The notes: generated from the letters alone by a model not told the origin. A stretch of DNA of 40,426 nt from Burkholderiales bacterium (GCA_019509985.1 JAEKLF010000087.1:1-40426); one strand, 5' to 3'. Counted from the first letter of the stretch, positions 15,582 to 24,153 are shown. Translations and numbers: made by a program.

Positions 15582-17498
15582 ATGACCGCACCCGCCTCGT
15601 CCATCGACTCCGCCGATTCCTCTCACACGCCCGCGCGCCATGGCCTGGCTGCGCTGACGCTGGGGGCCATCGGCGTCGTCTACGGTGACATCGGCACCAG
15701 CCCGCTCTACACGGTCAAGGAAGTCTTCACGCCGGCCACCGGCGTGGCGCTGACGCCCGACGCGCTGATCGGCGCCGTCTCGGCCATCGTCTGGGCGCTG
15801 ATGCTGGTCGTCACGCTGAAGTACGTCGTGCTGATCCTGCGCGCCGACAACCGCGGCGAGGGCGGCGGCCTGGCGCTGACGGCGCTGGCCACGCAGGCCG
15901 TGCGAAACCGCCCCGCGCTGCGCCGCTTCCTGCTGCTGATGGGTGTGTTCGGCGCGACGCTGTTCTACGGCGACAGCGTCATCACGCCGGCCGTGTCCGT
16001 CATGGGCGCCATAGAAGGCCTGGAGATCGTCAGCCCGCAGCTGGCGACCTATGTGCTGCCGCTGTCCATCGTCGTCATCGTGCTGCTCTTCGTCGTGCAG
16101 AAGCACGGCACCCATGTCGTCGGGCGTGTCTTCGGGCCGATCATCCTGCTGTGGTTCGCGCTGCTGGCCGTGACGGGCGCGCTGCAGATCGCGCAGCAGC
16201 CCGCCATCCTGGCGGCGCTGAACCCCTGGCGGGCGCTGCAATTCCTGTCGGGCCGCGGCTGGCAGGTGTTCGCCGTCGTCGGCGCCATCGTGCTGGCACT
16301 GACCGGCGCCGAGGCGCTCTACGCCGACATGGGGCATTTCGGTGCCAAGCCCATCCGCCTGGCCTGGACGGCCATCGTCTTCCCGTCGCTGGCGCTGAAC
16401 TACCTCGGCCAGGGCGCGCTGCTGATGCGCGAACCCTCCGCCATCGACAACCCCTTCTACCGCCTGTTTCCCGCCGCGCTGGTGCTGCCGGTCGTGGTGC
16501 TGGCCGCGATGGCCGCCGTCATCGCCTCGCAGGCCGTCATCTCGGGCGCCTATTCGATGACCAAGCAGGCCATCCAGCTCGGCTTCCTGCCGCGCATGCC
16601 GGTGCGCAACACCTCGGCGGCCGAGGCCGGCCAGATCTACATCGCCGGCGTGAACTGGGCATTGCTGGTGGGCGTGCTGGGCGCGGTGCTGCTGTTCCGC
16701 AGCTCGTCGGCGCTGGCGGGGGCCTACGGCATCGCCGTCACGCTGACGATGATGATCACGACCGTGCTGACCTTCTTCGTCATCCGCAACGGCTGGCGGC
16801 TGCCGGCGCCGCTGGCCTGGGGCGCGACGATCTTCTTCCTGGCGCTGGACGCGCTGCTTGTGGCCGGCTGCGCCATCAAGATCGTCGACGGCGGCTGGTT
16901 CCCGCTCGCGCTGGGCGGCCTGCTCTTCGTGCTGATGAGCACCTGGGCGCGCGGGCGCAAGGCGCTGCAGGCCCATCTCAGCGCCGAGGGCCTGGAGCTG
17001 CTGCCCTTCGTCGAGTCCCTGCACGCCTACGGCGACGCCGAGCGCCCGCGGGCGATGCGCACGGCCATCTACCCGGTCGCCAACCCGGCGCTGGTGCCGC
17101 CGGCCCTGCTGCACAACCTCAAGCACTACCAGGTGCTGCACGAGCGCAACGTCGTGCTGACCGTCGTCTTCTGCGACCGGCCCTACGTGCCAGACTCGGA
17201 ACGGCTCAACCTGGAGGTGCTGGCGCCCGCCTTCTGGCGGCTGACGCTGACCTATGGCTTCATGGACCAGCCCGACGTGCCGGCCGCGCTGGCCCTGTGC
17301 GGCGCCAAGGGCCTGCAGACCGAGCCGGCCGAGACCAGCTACTTCCTGAGCCGAGAGACGCTGGTGCCACGCGCCGGCATGTCGCACTGGCGCGAGGCGC
17401 TGTTCGCGACGATGAGCCGCAATGCCAGCAGCGCGGCGGACTATTTCCGGCTGCCGGGCAACGCCGTCGTCGAACTGGGCACCAAGGTCCAGATCTGA
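15582..17498 (+). CDS. kup: potassium uptake protein Kup
   Basis: I start at ATG 15582 (638 residues), since the upstream GTG at 15537 adds 15 residues unlike the family. The family signature GAIGVVYGDIGTSPLY is at 28-43. About twelve membrane helices follow, with the conserved ADMGHFG segment near 246, a GAYSMTKQAIQLGFLPR segment near 322, and the usual cytosolic C-terminal domain (about 480-638). Kup is a proton-coupled potassium importer of the inner membrane, active at low potassium or acid pH. The gene is monocistronic and convergent with the AHSA1 gene, with 12 bases between stops. Confidence 0.95.
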   Translation: MTAPASSIDSADSSHTPARHGLAALTLGAIGVVYGDIGTSPLYTVKEVFTPATGVALTPDALIGAVSAIVWALMLVVTLKYVVLILRADNRGEGGGLALTALATQAVRNRPALRRFLLLMGVFGATLFYGDSVITPAVSVMGAIEGLEIVSPQLATYVLPLSIVVIVLLFVVQKHGTHVVGRVFGPIILLWFALLAVTGALQIAQQPAILAALNPWRALQFLSGRGWQVFAVVGAIVLALTGAEALYADMGHFGAKPIRLAWTAIVFPSLALNYLGQGALLMREPSAIDNPFYRLFPAALVLPVVVLAAMAAVIASQAVISGAYSMTKQAIQLGFLPRMPVRNTSAAEAGQIYIAGVNWALLVGVLGAVLLFRSSSALAGAYGIAVTLTMMITTVLTFFVIRNGWRLPAPLAWGATIFFLALDALLVAGCAIKIVDGGWFPLALGGLLFVLMSTWARGRKALQAHLSAEGLELLPFVESLHAYGDAERPRAMRTAIYPVANPALVPPALLHNLKHYQVLHERNVVLTVVFCDRPYVPDSERLNLEVLAPAFWRLTLTYGFMDQPDVPAALALCGAKGLQTEPAETSYFLSRETLVPRAGMSHWREALFATMSRNASSAADYFRLPGNAVVELGTKVQI

Positions 17499-17510
17499 GC
17501 CGTCAAGCGA

Positions 17511-17954
17511 TCACTGGTTGATTTCCGGCTCGGCCAGCTGGGCCAGCAGCTGCAGCGACTCCTGCCAGCCCAGGTAGCAGGCCTCGGCCGGGATCATGGG
17601 CGGGATGCCTTCCTGCCTGATGTGGACCTCGGTGCCGCAGAACACGGCCTTGAGCTCGACCGTCGTCGTCATCTCGCCGGGCAGGTTGGGGTCGTCGAAG
17701 GCGGCCGTGTAGCGCAGGCGCTTGCCCGGCTCCAGCTCCAGGTAGCGGCCGCCAAAGCTGTGGCCGCCGCCGGTCGTGAAGTTGGTGAACGACATCTTGT
17801 ACGTGCCGCCCACGACCGGGTTCATCTCGTGCACGGTGCCGGTGAAGCCATGCGGCGGCAGCCATTTGGCCATCGCAGCCGGTGTCGTGAAGGCGCGGTA
17901 GACGCGGTCGGGCGGGCAGCGCAGCACGCGGTGCAGGGTGACGGTGGTGCTCAT
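17511..17954 (-). CDS. AHSA1/SRPBCC-family protein
   Basis: The 147-residue protein has the START-like SRPBCC fold pattern: TLHRVLRCPPDRVYRAFTTPAAMAKWLPP at the N-terminus, then GGTYKMSF, FGGRYLELEPGKRLRYT and a C-terminal GWQESLQLLAQL helix. It belongs to the 'activator of Hsp90 ATPase homologue 1-like' group. The bacterial members are mostly uncharacterised ligand-binding proteins and the Hsp90 link is only nominal. It lies 94 bases downstream of the flavin reductase on the same strand. Nothing clear is visible in that gap. Confidence 0.88.
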   Translation of the reverse strand: MSTTVTLHRVLRCPPDRVYRAFTTPAAMAKWLPPHGFTGTVHEMNPVVGGTYKMSFTNFTTGGGHSFGGRYLELEPGKRLRYTAAFDDPNLPGEMTTTVELKAVFCGTEVHIRQEGIPPMIPAEACYLGWQESLQLLAQLAEPEINQ

Positions 17955-18048
17955 GGTGGTGTTTCCTGATGGGTAGAGGACGACCCTCTGCCAACACGAC
18001 GATCAGACCCGCGCCGGATCGACAACGCAAACCCCGGAAAACACGCGG

Positions 18049-18525
18049 TCAGAGCGGCAGCTCGGTGAAATAACGCCCGCCGTGGAAGATCAGCGGCTGG
18101 GCACCCGGGCGGGCCGTGCAGCGCTCCACCTCGCCGACGAAGATGACGTGGTCGCCCTCCTCGTACTGGCTGCGGTTGGCGCATTCGAAGCTGGCCACGG
18201 CGCCGTCCAGCACCGGCGCGCCGCCCGCACCTTCGCGCCAGGGCACGCCGGCGAAGCGGTCGATGTCGCGCATCGCGAAGCGCTGGGCGAGCTGCACCTG
18301 GTCGGCGGCAAGGATGTTGATCGCGTAATGCGTGCCGCGTGCGAACACCGGCAGCGAGCCGGCGCGCCGCGCCAGACTCCACAGCACCAGCGGCGGCTCC
18401 AGCGACACGGAGTTGAAGGAATTGGCCGTGAGGCCGACGAGGCCGCCGTCCGCCGAGCGCACGGTGACGACGGTCACGCCGGTGGCGAACATGCCGAGGG
18501 CGGCGCGGAATTGCTGGCTGTCCAT
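18049..18525 (-). CDS. flavin reductase family protein (FMN-binding split barrel)
   Basis: The 158-residue protein starts MDSQQFRAALGMFATGVTVVT, the hallmark of NAD(P)H:flavin oxidoreductases of the HpaC/RutF type. GLTANSFNSVSLEPPLVLWSL (about 31-51) and the C-terminal pattern DHVIFVGEVERC...PLIFHGGRYF follow. These enzymes supply reduced FMN to a partner monooxygenase. No such partner is adjacent, so the partner must be elsewhere or the enzyme serves generally. It is divergent from the M48 protease gene, with the GC-rich repeat in between. Confidence 0.88.
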   Translation of the reverse strand: MDSQQFRAALGMFATGVTVVTVRSADGGLVGLTANSFNSVSLEPPLVLWSLARRAGSLPVFARGTHYAINILAADQVQLAQRFAMRDIDRFAGVPWREGAGGAPVLDGAVASFECANRSQYEEGDHVIFVGEVERCTARPGAQPLIFHGGRYFTELPL

Positions 18526-18530
18526 GTCAG

Positions 18531-18603
18531 TGGCGCCCGGCCGCCCGAAGCCACTGACGCGCCCCCTCGGGGGGCAGCGAGCAGCGCGAGCGTGGGGGTA
18601 GTT
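18531..18603 (-). repeat. GC-rich intergenic repeat, copy B
   Basis: CGCCCCCTCGGGGGGCAG (18560-18577) is the exact reverse complement of the core at 2985-3002, with related GC-rich flanks (GCCGCCCGAAG and GCGAGCGTGGGGG). It fills the gap between the divergent flavin reductase and M48 protease genes and must contain or abut both promoters. Confidence 0.6.
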
Positions 18604-18646
18604 TCATGTGGCGATTGTCGCCAGTCCACCGAAGCACAATGAAGGC

Positions 18647-19630
18647 ATGGATGCCGACGATTTCATTGTTTCCAGCGATCTGCGCTTCACCGACCCGCCG
18701 CCGCGCCAGTTCGGCGCCTGCGCCGACTGCGCCGCCGGCCGCTGCGCGCCGCCGAGCCAACGGGGCCGGCGCCTGTTCACCGGCCTGCTGGGGGGAGCTG
18801 GCGCGCTGGCCTTCATGCCCGCCTGGGCGCGCGAGGGCGTCGACGTTGGCCCGAAGAGCAAGTTCGTCGGGCTGATCTCGGCCGACGACATCGAGAACGC
18901 CGGCGGCCAGCAGTACGCGCAGATGATGCGCCAGGCTGGCCAGCAGCGCGCGCTCGCGCCGATGGAGCACCCGCAGCTGCAGCGGCTGCGCTACATCGCC
19001 CAGCGCATCATCCCGTTCAGCTACGAATGGAACGAGCGCGCACGGCGATGGAAGTGGGAAGTCAACCTGCTGGGTAGCCCGGAGCTGAACGCCTTCTGCA
19101 TGCCGGGCGGCAAGATTGCCTTCTATTACGGCATCCTCGAAAAGCTCAAGCTCGAGGACGACGAGGTGGCGGCCATCATGGGCCACGAGGTCTCGCATGC
19201 GTTGCGCGAGCATGCGCGCGAGCGGGTGGGCAAGTCACAGGCCACGCAGGTGGGTGCCGGCGTGCTGTCGGCGTTGCTTGGCCTGGGCAACCTCGGCAAC
19301 ACGGTGCTGAATGCCGGCGGGCAACTGCTGGGCCTGAGGTTCAGCCGCGAGGACGAGACCGAGGCCGACCTCGTCGGCATCGAGCTGTCGGCCCGCGCCG
19401 GCTACGACCCGGCCGCCGCCGTGCGGCTGTGGGAAAAGATGATGACGGCCAACAAGGGTGCGCCGCCGCAGTGGCTGTCCACCCACCCGGCCAGCACGAC
19501 GCGCATCCGCGACATCCAGGCCAACCTGCCCAAGGTCGAAGGCCTCTACGCCCGCGCGCCCAAGCCGGAGCAGCGCTTCCCGGTGGCGCCGCCGCTCAAG
19601 GCGCGGGCGCAGACGGCTCCAGGGGGTTGA
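18647..19630 (+). CDS. M48-family metalloprotease with Cys-rich N-terminus
   Basis: From ATG 18647 (GAAGG just upstream) the protein has 327 residues; an ATG at 18608 would add 13. The zinc site is HEVSH (180-184) with the third ligand Glu239 in ETEADLVG, the standard M48 pattern (BepA/YggG-like). The part before the protease is unusual: residues 25-33 are CADCAAGRC, then GRRLFTGLLGGAGALAFMPAWA (40-61), which reads as a signal peptide with twin arginines and possible Tat export. The Cys cluster would lie on the cytosolic side of that signal. M48 proteases of this type act in the periplasm on misassembled outer-membrane proteins. It is convergent with the crp-like gene. Confidence 0.85.
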   Translation: MDADDFIVSSDLRFTDPPPRQFGACADCAAGRCAPPSQRGRRLFTGLLGGAGALAFMPAWAREGVDVGPKSKFVGLISADDIENAGGQQYAQMMRQAGQQRALAPMEHPQLQRLRYIAQRIIPFSYEWNERARRWKWEVNLLGSPELNAFCMPGGKIAFYYGILEKLKLEDDEVAAIMGHEVSHALREHARERVGKSQATQVGAGVLSALLGLGNLGNTVLNAGGQLLGLRFSREDETEADLVGIELSARAGYDPAAAVRLWEKMMTANKGAPPQWLSTHPASTTRIRDIQANLPKVEGLYARAPKPEQRFPVAPPLKARAQTAPGG

Positions 19631-19648
19631 AGCAGCGGGTCGAGCGCC

Positions 19649-19667
19649 GGGCCGCCCCAAGCGGCCC
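19649..19667. terminator. possible bidirectional terminator hairpin
   Basis: GGGCCGC-CCCAA-GCGGCCC is a perfect 7-base stem in the 90-base gap between the convergent M48 and crp-like genes. No T-run follows on either strand, so this is a weak call based on position. Confidence 0.3.
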
Positions 19668-19720
19668 GTCATCCCGTCGGGGGGATCGGTCGGCGTAACC
19701 GCCGGCCGAGGGGCGCCATG

Positions 19721-20353
19721 TCACCAGCGGGCGGGCAAGCTTTTCAGGCGCTGGTATTCGCCCGCAGCGACACGGCGCAGATAGCCGCCCAGCTCCAGGT
19801 CCTTGACCAGCTTGGACACCATCTCGCGCGAGCAGCCCAGCCGCTGGGCCATGCCCTGGTGGGTCAGCGCCAGGTGGCGGCCGTCGCCGGTGGACTCGTC
19901 GACGAGGTTCTTGAGGCGCCCGTAGACATCGTTCAGCGCCAGCTGCTTGGTCGACAGCGTGGCGGCGCGTGCGCGGCGGATGACCTTGGTCAGCAGCTCG
20001 AAGGCGAACTCCGGGTGCTCGCTGATGTGGGTCAGCAGGCTGGCGCGCGTGATCATGACGAGGCGGCTGCCCTCCTCGGTGATGACGCTGGCCGACCGCG
20101 GGCCGCCGTCCAGGCTCATCTCGCCGACGTATTCGCCGGGGCCGTAGACGCCATAGGTGATCTCGCGGCCGCGCACGTCGCTGCTGAAGGCGCGCAGCGA
20201 GCCCGTCAGGATCAGGTAGAGGCTGTCGCCGACCGAGCCTTCCTCGATCAGCACGACGCCCTTGCGGTAGCTGCGCGTCATGCCGCGTACGGCAAGCAGC
20301 CGCAGCGATGGCGGCAGGGCCAGGAGATCGGCGTCGAGAGAGTCGTCAGGCAT
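19721..20353 (-). CDS. Crp/Fnr-family transcriptional regulator
   Basis: The 210-residue protein has a cyclic-nucleotide-binding-like barrel (about 28-125: GVVLIEEGSVGDSLYLILTG, YGPGEYVGEMSLDGGPRSASV) and a C-terminal winged helix (about 155-205: LALTHQGMAQRLGCSREMVSKLVKDL). No Fnr-type cysteines are present, so it is not an oxygen-sensing iron-sulfur Fnr. The EMSLDGGPRSASV segment resembles the cAMP phosphate cassette (GE-SL-RSA) and is compatible with nucleotide binding. It follows the LuxR-type gene by 42 bases on the same strand and is likely co-transcribed with it. Confidence 0.9.
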   Translation of the reverse strand: MPDDSLDADLLALPPSLRLLAVRGMTRSYRKGVVLIEEGSVGDSLYLILTGSLRAFSSDVRGREITYGVYGPGEYVGEMSLDGGPRSASVITEEGSRLVMITRASLLTHISEHPEFAFELLTKVIRRARAATLSTKQLALNDVYGRLKNLVDESTGDGRHLALTHQGMAQRLGCSREMVSKLVKDLELGGYLRRVAAGEYQRLKSLPARW

Positions 20354-20395
20354 CCAGCGGCGCCGCGGGCATGGGGCCCACGGTGCGCCGGAATG

Positions 20396-21073
20396 TTAGT
20401 TCACCAGCCGCGCCGGCCGCAGCGACGACACCAGCGGCGGCAGCAGCGCGAGCTGGCGCATCAGCTCGCCGATGCTGTCGGCGCCGCTCTTGGCTCGGAT
20501 GCTCTGGATCTGGCTGCGCACCGTCGAGATCGCGACGCCCTGGCGCGCCGCCACTTCGGTGGGCTTCACGCCGTTGGACAGCGCCTTCAGCACCTCGGTC
20601 TCGGCCGGCGTCAGCTGGTAGCGCAGCGCGAACCACTGCGCGGCCAGGTCGCCGCAGAGCTGGCGCCGCTCCAGGATCAGCAGCACGGCCGCCTGGTTGA
20701 CGTCGCGGTTCAGCGGCACGACGACGACATTGCAGCGGCCGCATTCGGAACGGTCGTCACCCAGGCGCAGCAGGCAGCGCCGGCCGCTCGCCTCGGCGCC
20801 TTCCAGCGCCTCGGCCAACGGCACCGCGTCGGTCAGCAGCCGCGCACGCAGATGCGGGCCGACCAGCTCCAGCGGGTGGTTGTCTTCAAGTGACGCGCGC
20901 GCCGCCAAGTTGGTGTGCAGCACGCGGCCGGCACCGTTCAGCAGCACGACGCCGTGGTCCAGCTCCTCTAGCACCAGCCCCATCCATTGACTGGATAGCG
21001 AGGCCGCCGCACGGCGTTCTCGGGGACGTGAGCCGGGGGCTTGGCCCGGCTGGACAAATTCGTTCATCCACAT
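20396..21073 (-). CDS. LuxR-type regulator with N-terminal PAS-like domain
   Basis: I start at 21073 because GAGGAG lies 7 bases upstream (21081-21086 on the plus strand), giving 225 residues. An in-frame start 8 codons earlier has no such site. Residues about 30-140 look like a PAS-type sensor (MGLVLEELDHGVVLLNGAGRVLHTN, then VVVVPLNRDVNQAAVLLILE). The LuxR/GerE helix-turn-helix is near the C-terminus (YQLTPAETEVLKALSNGVKPTEVAARQGVAISTVRSQ). A CGRCN pair of cysteines in the sensor is notable. It lies 42 bases upstream of the Crp/Fnr gene, suggesting a regulatory pair. Confidence 0.82.
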   Translation of the reverse strand: MWMNEFVQPGQAPGSRPRERRAAASLSSQWMGLVLEELDHGVVLLNGAGRVLHTNLAARASLEDNHPLELVGPHLRARLLTDAVPLAEALEGAEASGRRCLLRLGDDRSECGRCNVVVVPLNRDVNQAAVLLILERRQLCGDLAAQWFALRYQLTPAETEVLKALSNGVKPTEVAARQGVAISTVRSQIQSIRAKSGADSIGELMRQLALLPPLVSSLRPARLVN

Positions 21074-21141
21074 GGCAGCACTCCTCGGCCCACCCAATGC
21101 GAGCCATCCTCAAAGAGTAGGAGAGCACGTTTCGAGTCGGG

Positions 21142-21178
21142 CGTAAATGTTGCGGGATGTATTTGTGAACGATTTACG
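21142..21178 (-). promoter_or_regulatory. inverted repeat upstream of the luxR-crp pair
   Basis: CGTAAAT (21142-21148) and ATTTACG (21172-21178) form a perfect 7-base inverted repeat with a 23-base spacer, 69-105 bases before the LuxR start. The stretch is the most AT-rich in the neighbourhood, so it is a candidate promoter/operator for the regulator pair. Confidence 0.4.
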
Positions 21179-21189
21179 GCGCGCAGTCT

Positions 21190-21993
21190 TCAATCCACCG
21201 TCCTCGCCAACCTAGGGATTGCCACCGCAGTCATGAGTGAGTTTTCCTGTTGGTTCATGCGCCGTTCACTGGCACGCAACTGCAACGCGTTGGGCAACGC
21301 GGCACCGGCCGCCGTGTTGTCGAAGATGCACCAGCACGCCGCGCCGGCCGGCGGTCGCCGCAGGGCCTGCGCGCGCTCCTGCAGCCAGGCGGAGTCGTAA
21401 GACGACCAGTAGGTGCGCGGCGAGCCATGCCAGCGGTAGTAGCGCACCAGGCCGAGCCAGCCACCCGGCTCGGCGGCTTCAGGGCATCCGGCAGGGGTGG
21501 GGTCGACGCCGGCGCGGCTGACCTGGCTGTCATGCAGCCACTGCCCGGCCTGCGGCGTGAACCAGCTGGCGTGCCGCGGCTCGCAGACCACGGCGCCGCG
21601 GAAGACCCCGTGCACCTGCGCGAAGAACCGCTCGGCAACGCCAGGCGCGAAGGGCAGCGAGGGCGGCAGCTGCACCAGGGCGACCGCCCATTTGGCCCCC
21701 AGCCCACCCGCCTCGGCGGCGAACTGCGCCAGCAGCGCGCCCGCGTCCTTCAGGCGTCGCTGGTGCGTGATGGCCCGGGGCAGCTTCACGGCGAAGCGGA
21801 AGTCCTCGGGCGTGCTGGCGGCCCAGCGTTCATAGGTCTGCGGCCGATGGCTGCGGTAGAAGGACGAATTGATCTCGACGCAGTCCATGACCCGCGCATA
21901 GCGCTGCAGATGCGTGCCGTCGCCGGGAAAGGTCTCGGCCTCGCGGGCGGAGAGGGCCCATCCGGCCGTGCCGATGCGGGTCTGGGCCGGCAT
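21190..21993 (-). CDS. DUF72 family protein (YecE-like)
   Basis: The 267-residue protein opens with RIGTAGWALSAREAETFPGDGTHLQRYARVMDCVEINSSFYRSHRP, the DUF72 pattern (TIM-barrel-like fold). KLPRAITHQRRL, VVCEPRHASWF and a C-terminal WCIFDNTAAGAALPNAL follow, all conserved in YecE-type proteins. No biochemical function is established for the family. It is followed on the same strand by the luxR gene after about 115 bases that hold the inverted repeat. It begins 16 bases after the SDR gene, so it may belong to the SDR transcript. Confidence 0.9.
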   Translation of the reverse strand: MPAQTRIGTAGWALSAREAETFPGDGTHLQRYARVMDCVEINSSFYRSHRPQTYERWAASTPEDFRFAVKLPRAITHQRRLKDAGALLAQFAAEAGGLGAKWAVALVQLPPSLPFAPGVAERFFAQVHGVFRGAVVCEPRHASWFTPQAGQWLHDSQVSRAGVDPTPAGCPEAAEPGGWLGLVRYYRWHGSPRTYWSSYDSAWLQERAQALRRPPAGAACWCIFDNTAAGAALPNALQLRASERRMNQQENSLMTAVAIPRLARTVD

Positions 21994-22009
21994 CGCGCGA
22001 CACGCCGGT

Positions 22010-22798
22010 CTAACGGCGCGCCGAACCGGGCTTGGCCAGCTTGCGATGCTGCTCGGCCAGTACCTCGGGCGGCGTCATGTTGGCCAGGATGACCTGCAGC
22101 TTGTTGCGCCAGCCGGCGACGACGTCGCTGTCGCCGTCCAGCATGGCCTCGTAGCCGGCCCGGGCCACGTCGGCCGGGTCGGCCTTCCTGCTGGTTCCGA
22201 TGCGCGTGTCGGTCATGCCCGCGCGCTCGAAGAAGTGGGTGTCGGTCACGCCCGGCATTAGGCAGGTGACCGTGACGCCGCTGTCCTTGAGCTCGTTGCG
22301 CAGCGCGTAGCAGAAGGAGTCGACGAAGGCCTTGGTGGCGTTGTAGACGGCCTCGAAGGCGCCCGGCATCAGGCCGGCGATGGAGCCGGTGACGAGGATA
22401 TGGCCCTCGCAATGGTCCTGCATGCTGCGCCCGACCTGATGAATCAGTTCCAGCGTGCCGGTGATGTTGGTGTTGATGACGTGCCGTATGGCCTGGAAGT
22501 CCTGCTTCAGGAAGGCTCGGCCCAGGCCGTGGCCGGCGTTGGCCATCAGCACGTCGACGCGCCGCCCGCCAATGGTGTCGACCAGCCGGGCGACACCGGC
22601 GGCCGTGGCCAGGTCCGTGTGGACGACGGTGACGGTCGCGCCCCGCGCGCGCAACTCGTTGGCCACCTCGTCGAGCGGCCCTTCGTCCGCCGCGACGACG
22701 AGGTCGTAGCCATCGGCCGCGCAGAGCCGGGCAAGTTCATGGCCGATGCCTGACGAGGCGCCGGTGACGACGGCCAGCGGGCGCGGGGTCAGGTCCAT
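22010..22798 (-). CDS. short-chain dehydrogenase/reductase (SDR)
   Basis: I choose ATG 22798 (262 residues, MDLTPRPLAVVTGASSGIGH), because the in-frame extension upstream is Arg/Pro-rich antisense of the preceding small gene. The NAD(P) motif TGASSGIG is at 12-19, NAG at 87-89, catalytic Ser139, Tyr152 and Lys156 in YNATK. The C-terminal 60 residues are an extension seen in the KduD/oxidoreductase-like subgroup. It is a cytosolic reductase whose substrate is unknown. It starts 7 bases after the stop of the small KGG-type gene. Confidence 0.9.
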   Translation of the reverse strand: MDLTPRPLAVVTGASSGIGHELARLCAADGYDLVVAADEGPLDEVANELRARGATVTVVHTDLATAAGVARLVDTIGGRRVDVLMANAGHGLGRAFLKQDFQAIRHVINTNITGTLELIHQVGRSMQDHCEGHILVTGSIAGLMPGAFEAVYNATKAFVDSFCYALRNELKDSGVTVTCLMPGVTDTHFFERAGMTDTRIGTSRKADPADVARAGYEAMLDGDSDVVAGWRNKLQVILANMTPPEVLAEQHRKLAKPGSARR

Positions 22799-22805
22799 GA
22801 TCGCT

Positions 22806-23123
22806 TCAGTGGTGCGCGCGCGCCGCCGCGTTGCGCTTGCGCGTGGCGGCGCCCTTCCTGGCCGACGCCGAGCGTTCCTCGGCCGTGCGGCTCGCGGCGG
22901 CCTCGCCGCCGATACGCCCGCCCCTGCGCGACGGCTCGTGGTTCTCGGGCTGGCCACGGCCGGAGCCGGACTTCTTGCCGCCACCGGTCTCCGCATTCAC
23001 CGTCGCCCAGGCGCGGCGCTCGGCCTCGCCCTTGGGCACGCCGCGATGCTCATAGCCGCTTTCGATGTGCTCGGCCTGGCGCTTTTGTTTGTCCGTGTAG
23101 GACGACTTGTCACCTCGAGGCAT
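22806..23123 (-). CDS. small basic protein annotated in relatives as 'plasmid stabilization protein'
   Basis: From ATG 23123 the protein has 105 residues: MPRGDKSSYTDKQKRQAEHIE, then GYEHRGVPKGEAERRAWATVN, a Gly/Lys/Ser-rich middle and an Ala/Arg-rich tail (ASRTAEERSASARKGAATRK). This layout is common in proteobacterial chromosomes under the label plasmid stabilization protein, but no function is demonstrated that I know of. The basic, disordered tail suggests nucleic-acid binding. It is the first gene of a transcript reading into the SDR. The gap to xth (23124-23376) holds a repeat element and both divergent promoters. Confidence 0.72.
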   Translation of the reverse strand: MPRGDKSSYTDKQKRQAEHIESGYEHRGVPKGEAERRAWATVNAETGGGKKSGSGRGQPENHEPSRRGGRIGGEAAASRTAEERSASARKGAATRKRNAAARAHH

Positions 23124-23179
23124 GGTGCTCTCCGAAGTTGCTGCCAAGGCTCAACGATGCGTCCGCGCTGCCGCCACGC

Positions 23180-23249
23180 TTGTAGGACTTCGCCTCGCTG
23201 ACGTTACAGCCGAGCGGTGTCGCCGCCGCTGTGGGAAGCCACCTACAGC
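23180..23249. repeat. TGTAGGAC...GCCACCTACAGC element, copy 1
   Basis: TGTAGGAC (23181-23188) and GCCACCTACAGC (23238-23249) bracket about 50 bases of GC-rich sequence, with TGTAGG/CCTACA as terminal inverted repeats. The same two ends occur at 28538-28582. It lies between the small KGG-type gene and xth. Confidence 0.5.
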
Positions 23250-23376
23250 CAAATCCGCCGCCGGCCGGCCAGGCGCCTGGCAGGGCGGTTCCAGCATGCA
23301 GTGCTGCTCCACCGCGGGAATCGCCGTGCCACCTCGTGGCGATGAACATCCGTGGTGCGAGCCAGGCGCAGTCCGC

Positions 23377-24153
23377 ATGAAGATCGCCACCTGGAACATC
23401 AACAGCGTGCGGCGCCGCAGCGCGCTGCTGGAGCACTGGCTGCAGGCCACGCAGCCCGATATCGTCTGCCTGCAGGAGCTCAAGGCCACCGAGGCCGAGT
23501 TCCCCTTCGACGCCTGCGAGCGCGCCGGCTACGGCGCCGCCGTCGTCGGGCAGAAGACCTGGAACGGCGTGGCCGTCCTGACCCGCGATGCCGAACCGCG
23601 CGTCGTGCGCCGCACGCTGCCCGGCGATGCCAAGGACAAGCAGGCGCGCTACCTGGAGGTCGCCCACGCCGGCGTGCTGGTGGCGTCGCTCTACCTGCCC
23701 AACGGCAACCCGCAGCCAGGGCCGAAGTTCGACTACAAGCTGGCCTGGTTCGAGCGCCTGCTGCGGCATGCGCAGAGCCTGCTGCAGACGGGTGAACCCA
23801 TCGTGCTGGCGGGCGACTACAACGTCGTGCCCACCGACCGCGACATCTACGACACGCGCAGCTGGCTCGACGACGCGCTGCTGCAGCCCGAAAGCCGCGA
23901 CGCCTATGCGCGCCTACTGGCCCAGGGCTGGACGGATGCGCTGCGCCACAAGCATCCCAAGGACTTCGGGCTCTACACCTTCTGGGACTACAAGCGCAAC
24001 CGCTGGCCGCGCGACGCGGGCCTGCGCATCGACCACATGCTCGTCAGCGCTCCACTCAGGCCCAAGCTCCGCGCGGCCAGCGTGCACAAGCCCATGCGCG
24101 GCGTGGAGGGCGCGAGCGACCACGCGCCGGTGTGGCTGGAGATCGCCGTCTGA
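23377..24153 (+). CDS. xth: exodeoxyribonuclease III
   Basis: The start is ATG 23377 (258 residues, MKIATWNINSVRRR); open sequence upstream is not part of the family. Catalytic residues of the exonuclease III/AP-endonuclease family are present: Asn7 (WNINS), Glu34 (LQELK), Asp147 and Asn149 (GDYNV), Asp248 and His249 (SDHAP). It cuts at abasic sites and trims 3' ends in base-excision repair. It faces ligD tail to tail, with 79 bases between stops. The closeness to the NHEJ operon suggests a repair neighbourhood, although they are on opposite strands. Confidence 0.93.
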   Translation: MKIATWNINSVRRRSALLEHWLQATQPDIVCLQELKATEAEFPFDACERAGYGAAVVGQKTWNGVAVLTRDAEPRVVRRTLPGDAKDKQARYLEVAHAGVLVASLYLPNGNPQPGPKFDYKLAWFERLLRHAQSLLQTGEPIVLAGDYNVVPTDRDIYDTRSWLDDALLQPESRDAYARLLAQGWTDALRHKHPKDFGLYTFWDYKRNRWPRDAGLRIDHMLVSAPLRPKLRAASVHKPMRGVEGASDHAPVWLEIAV

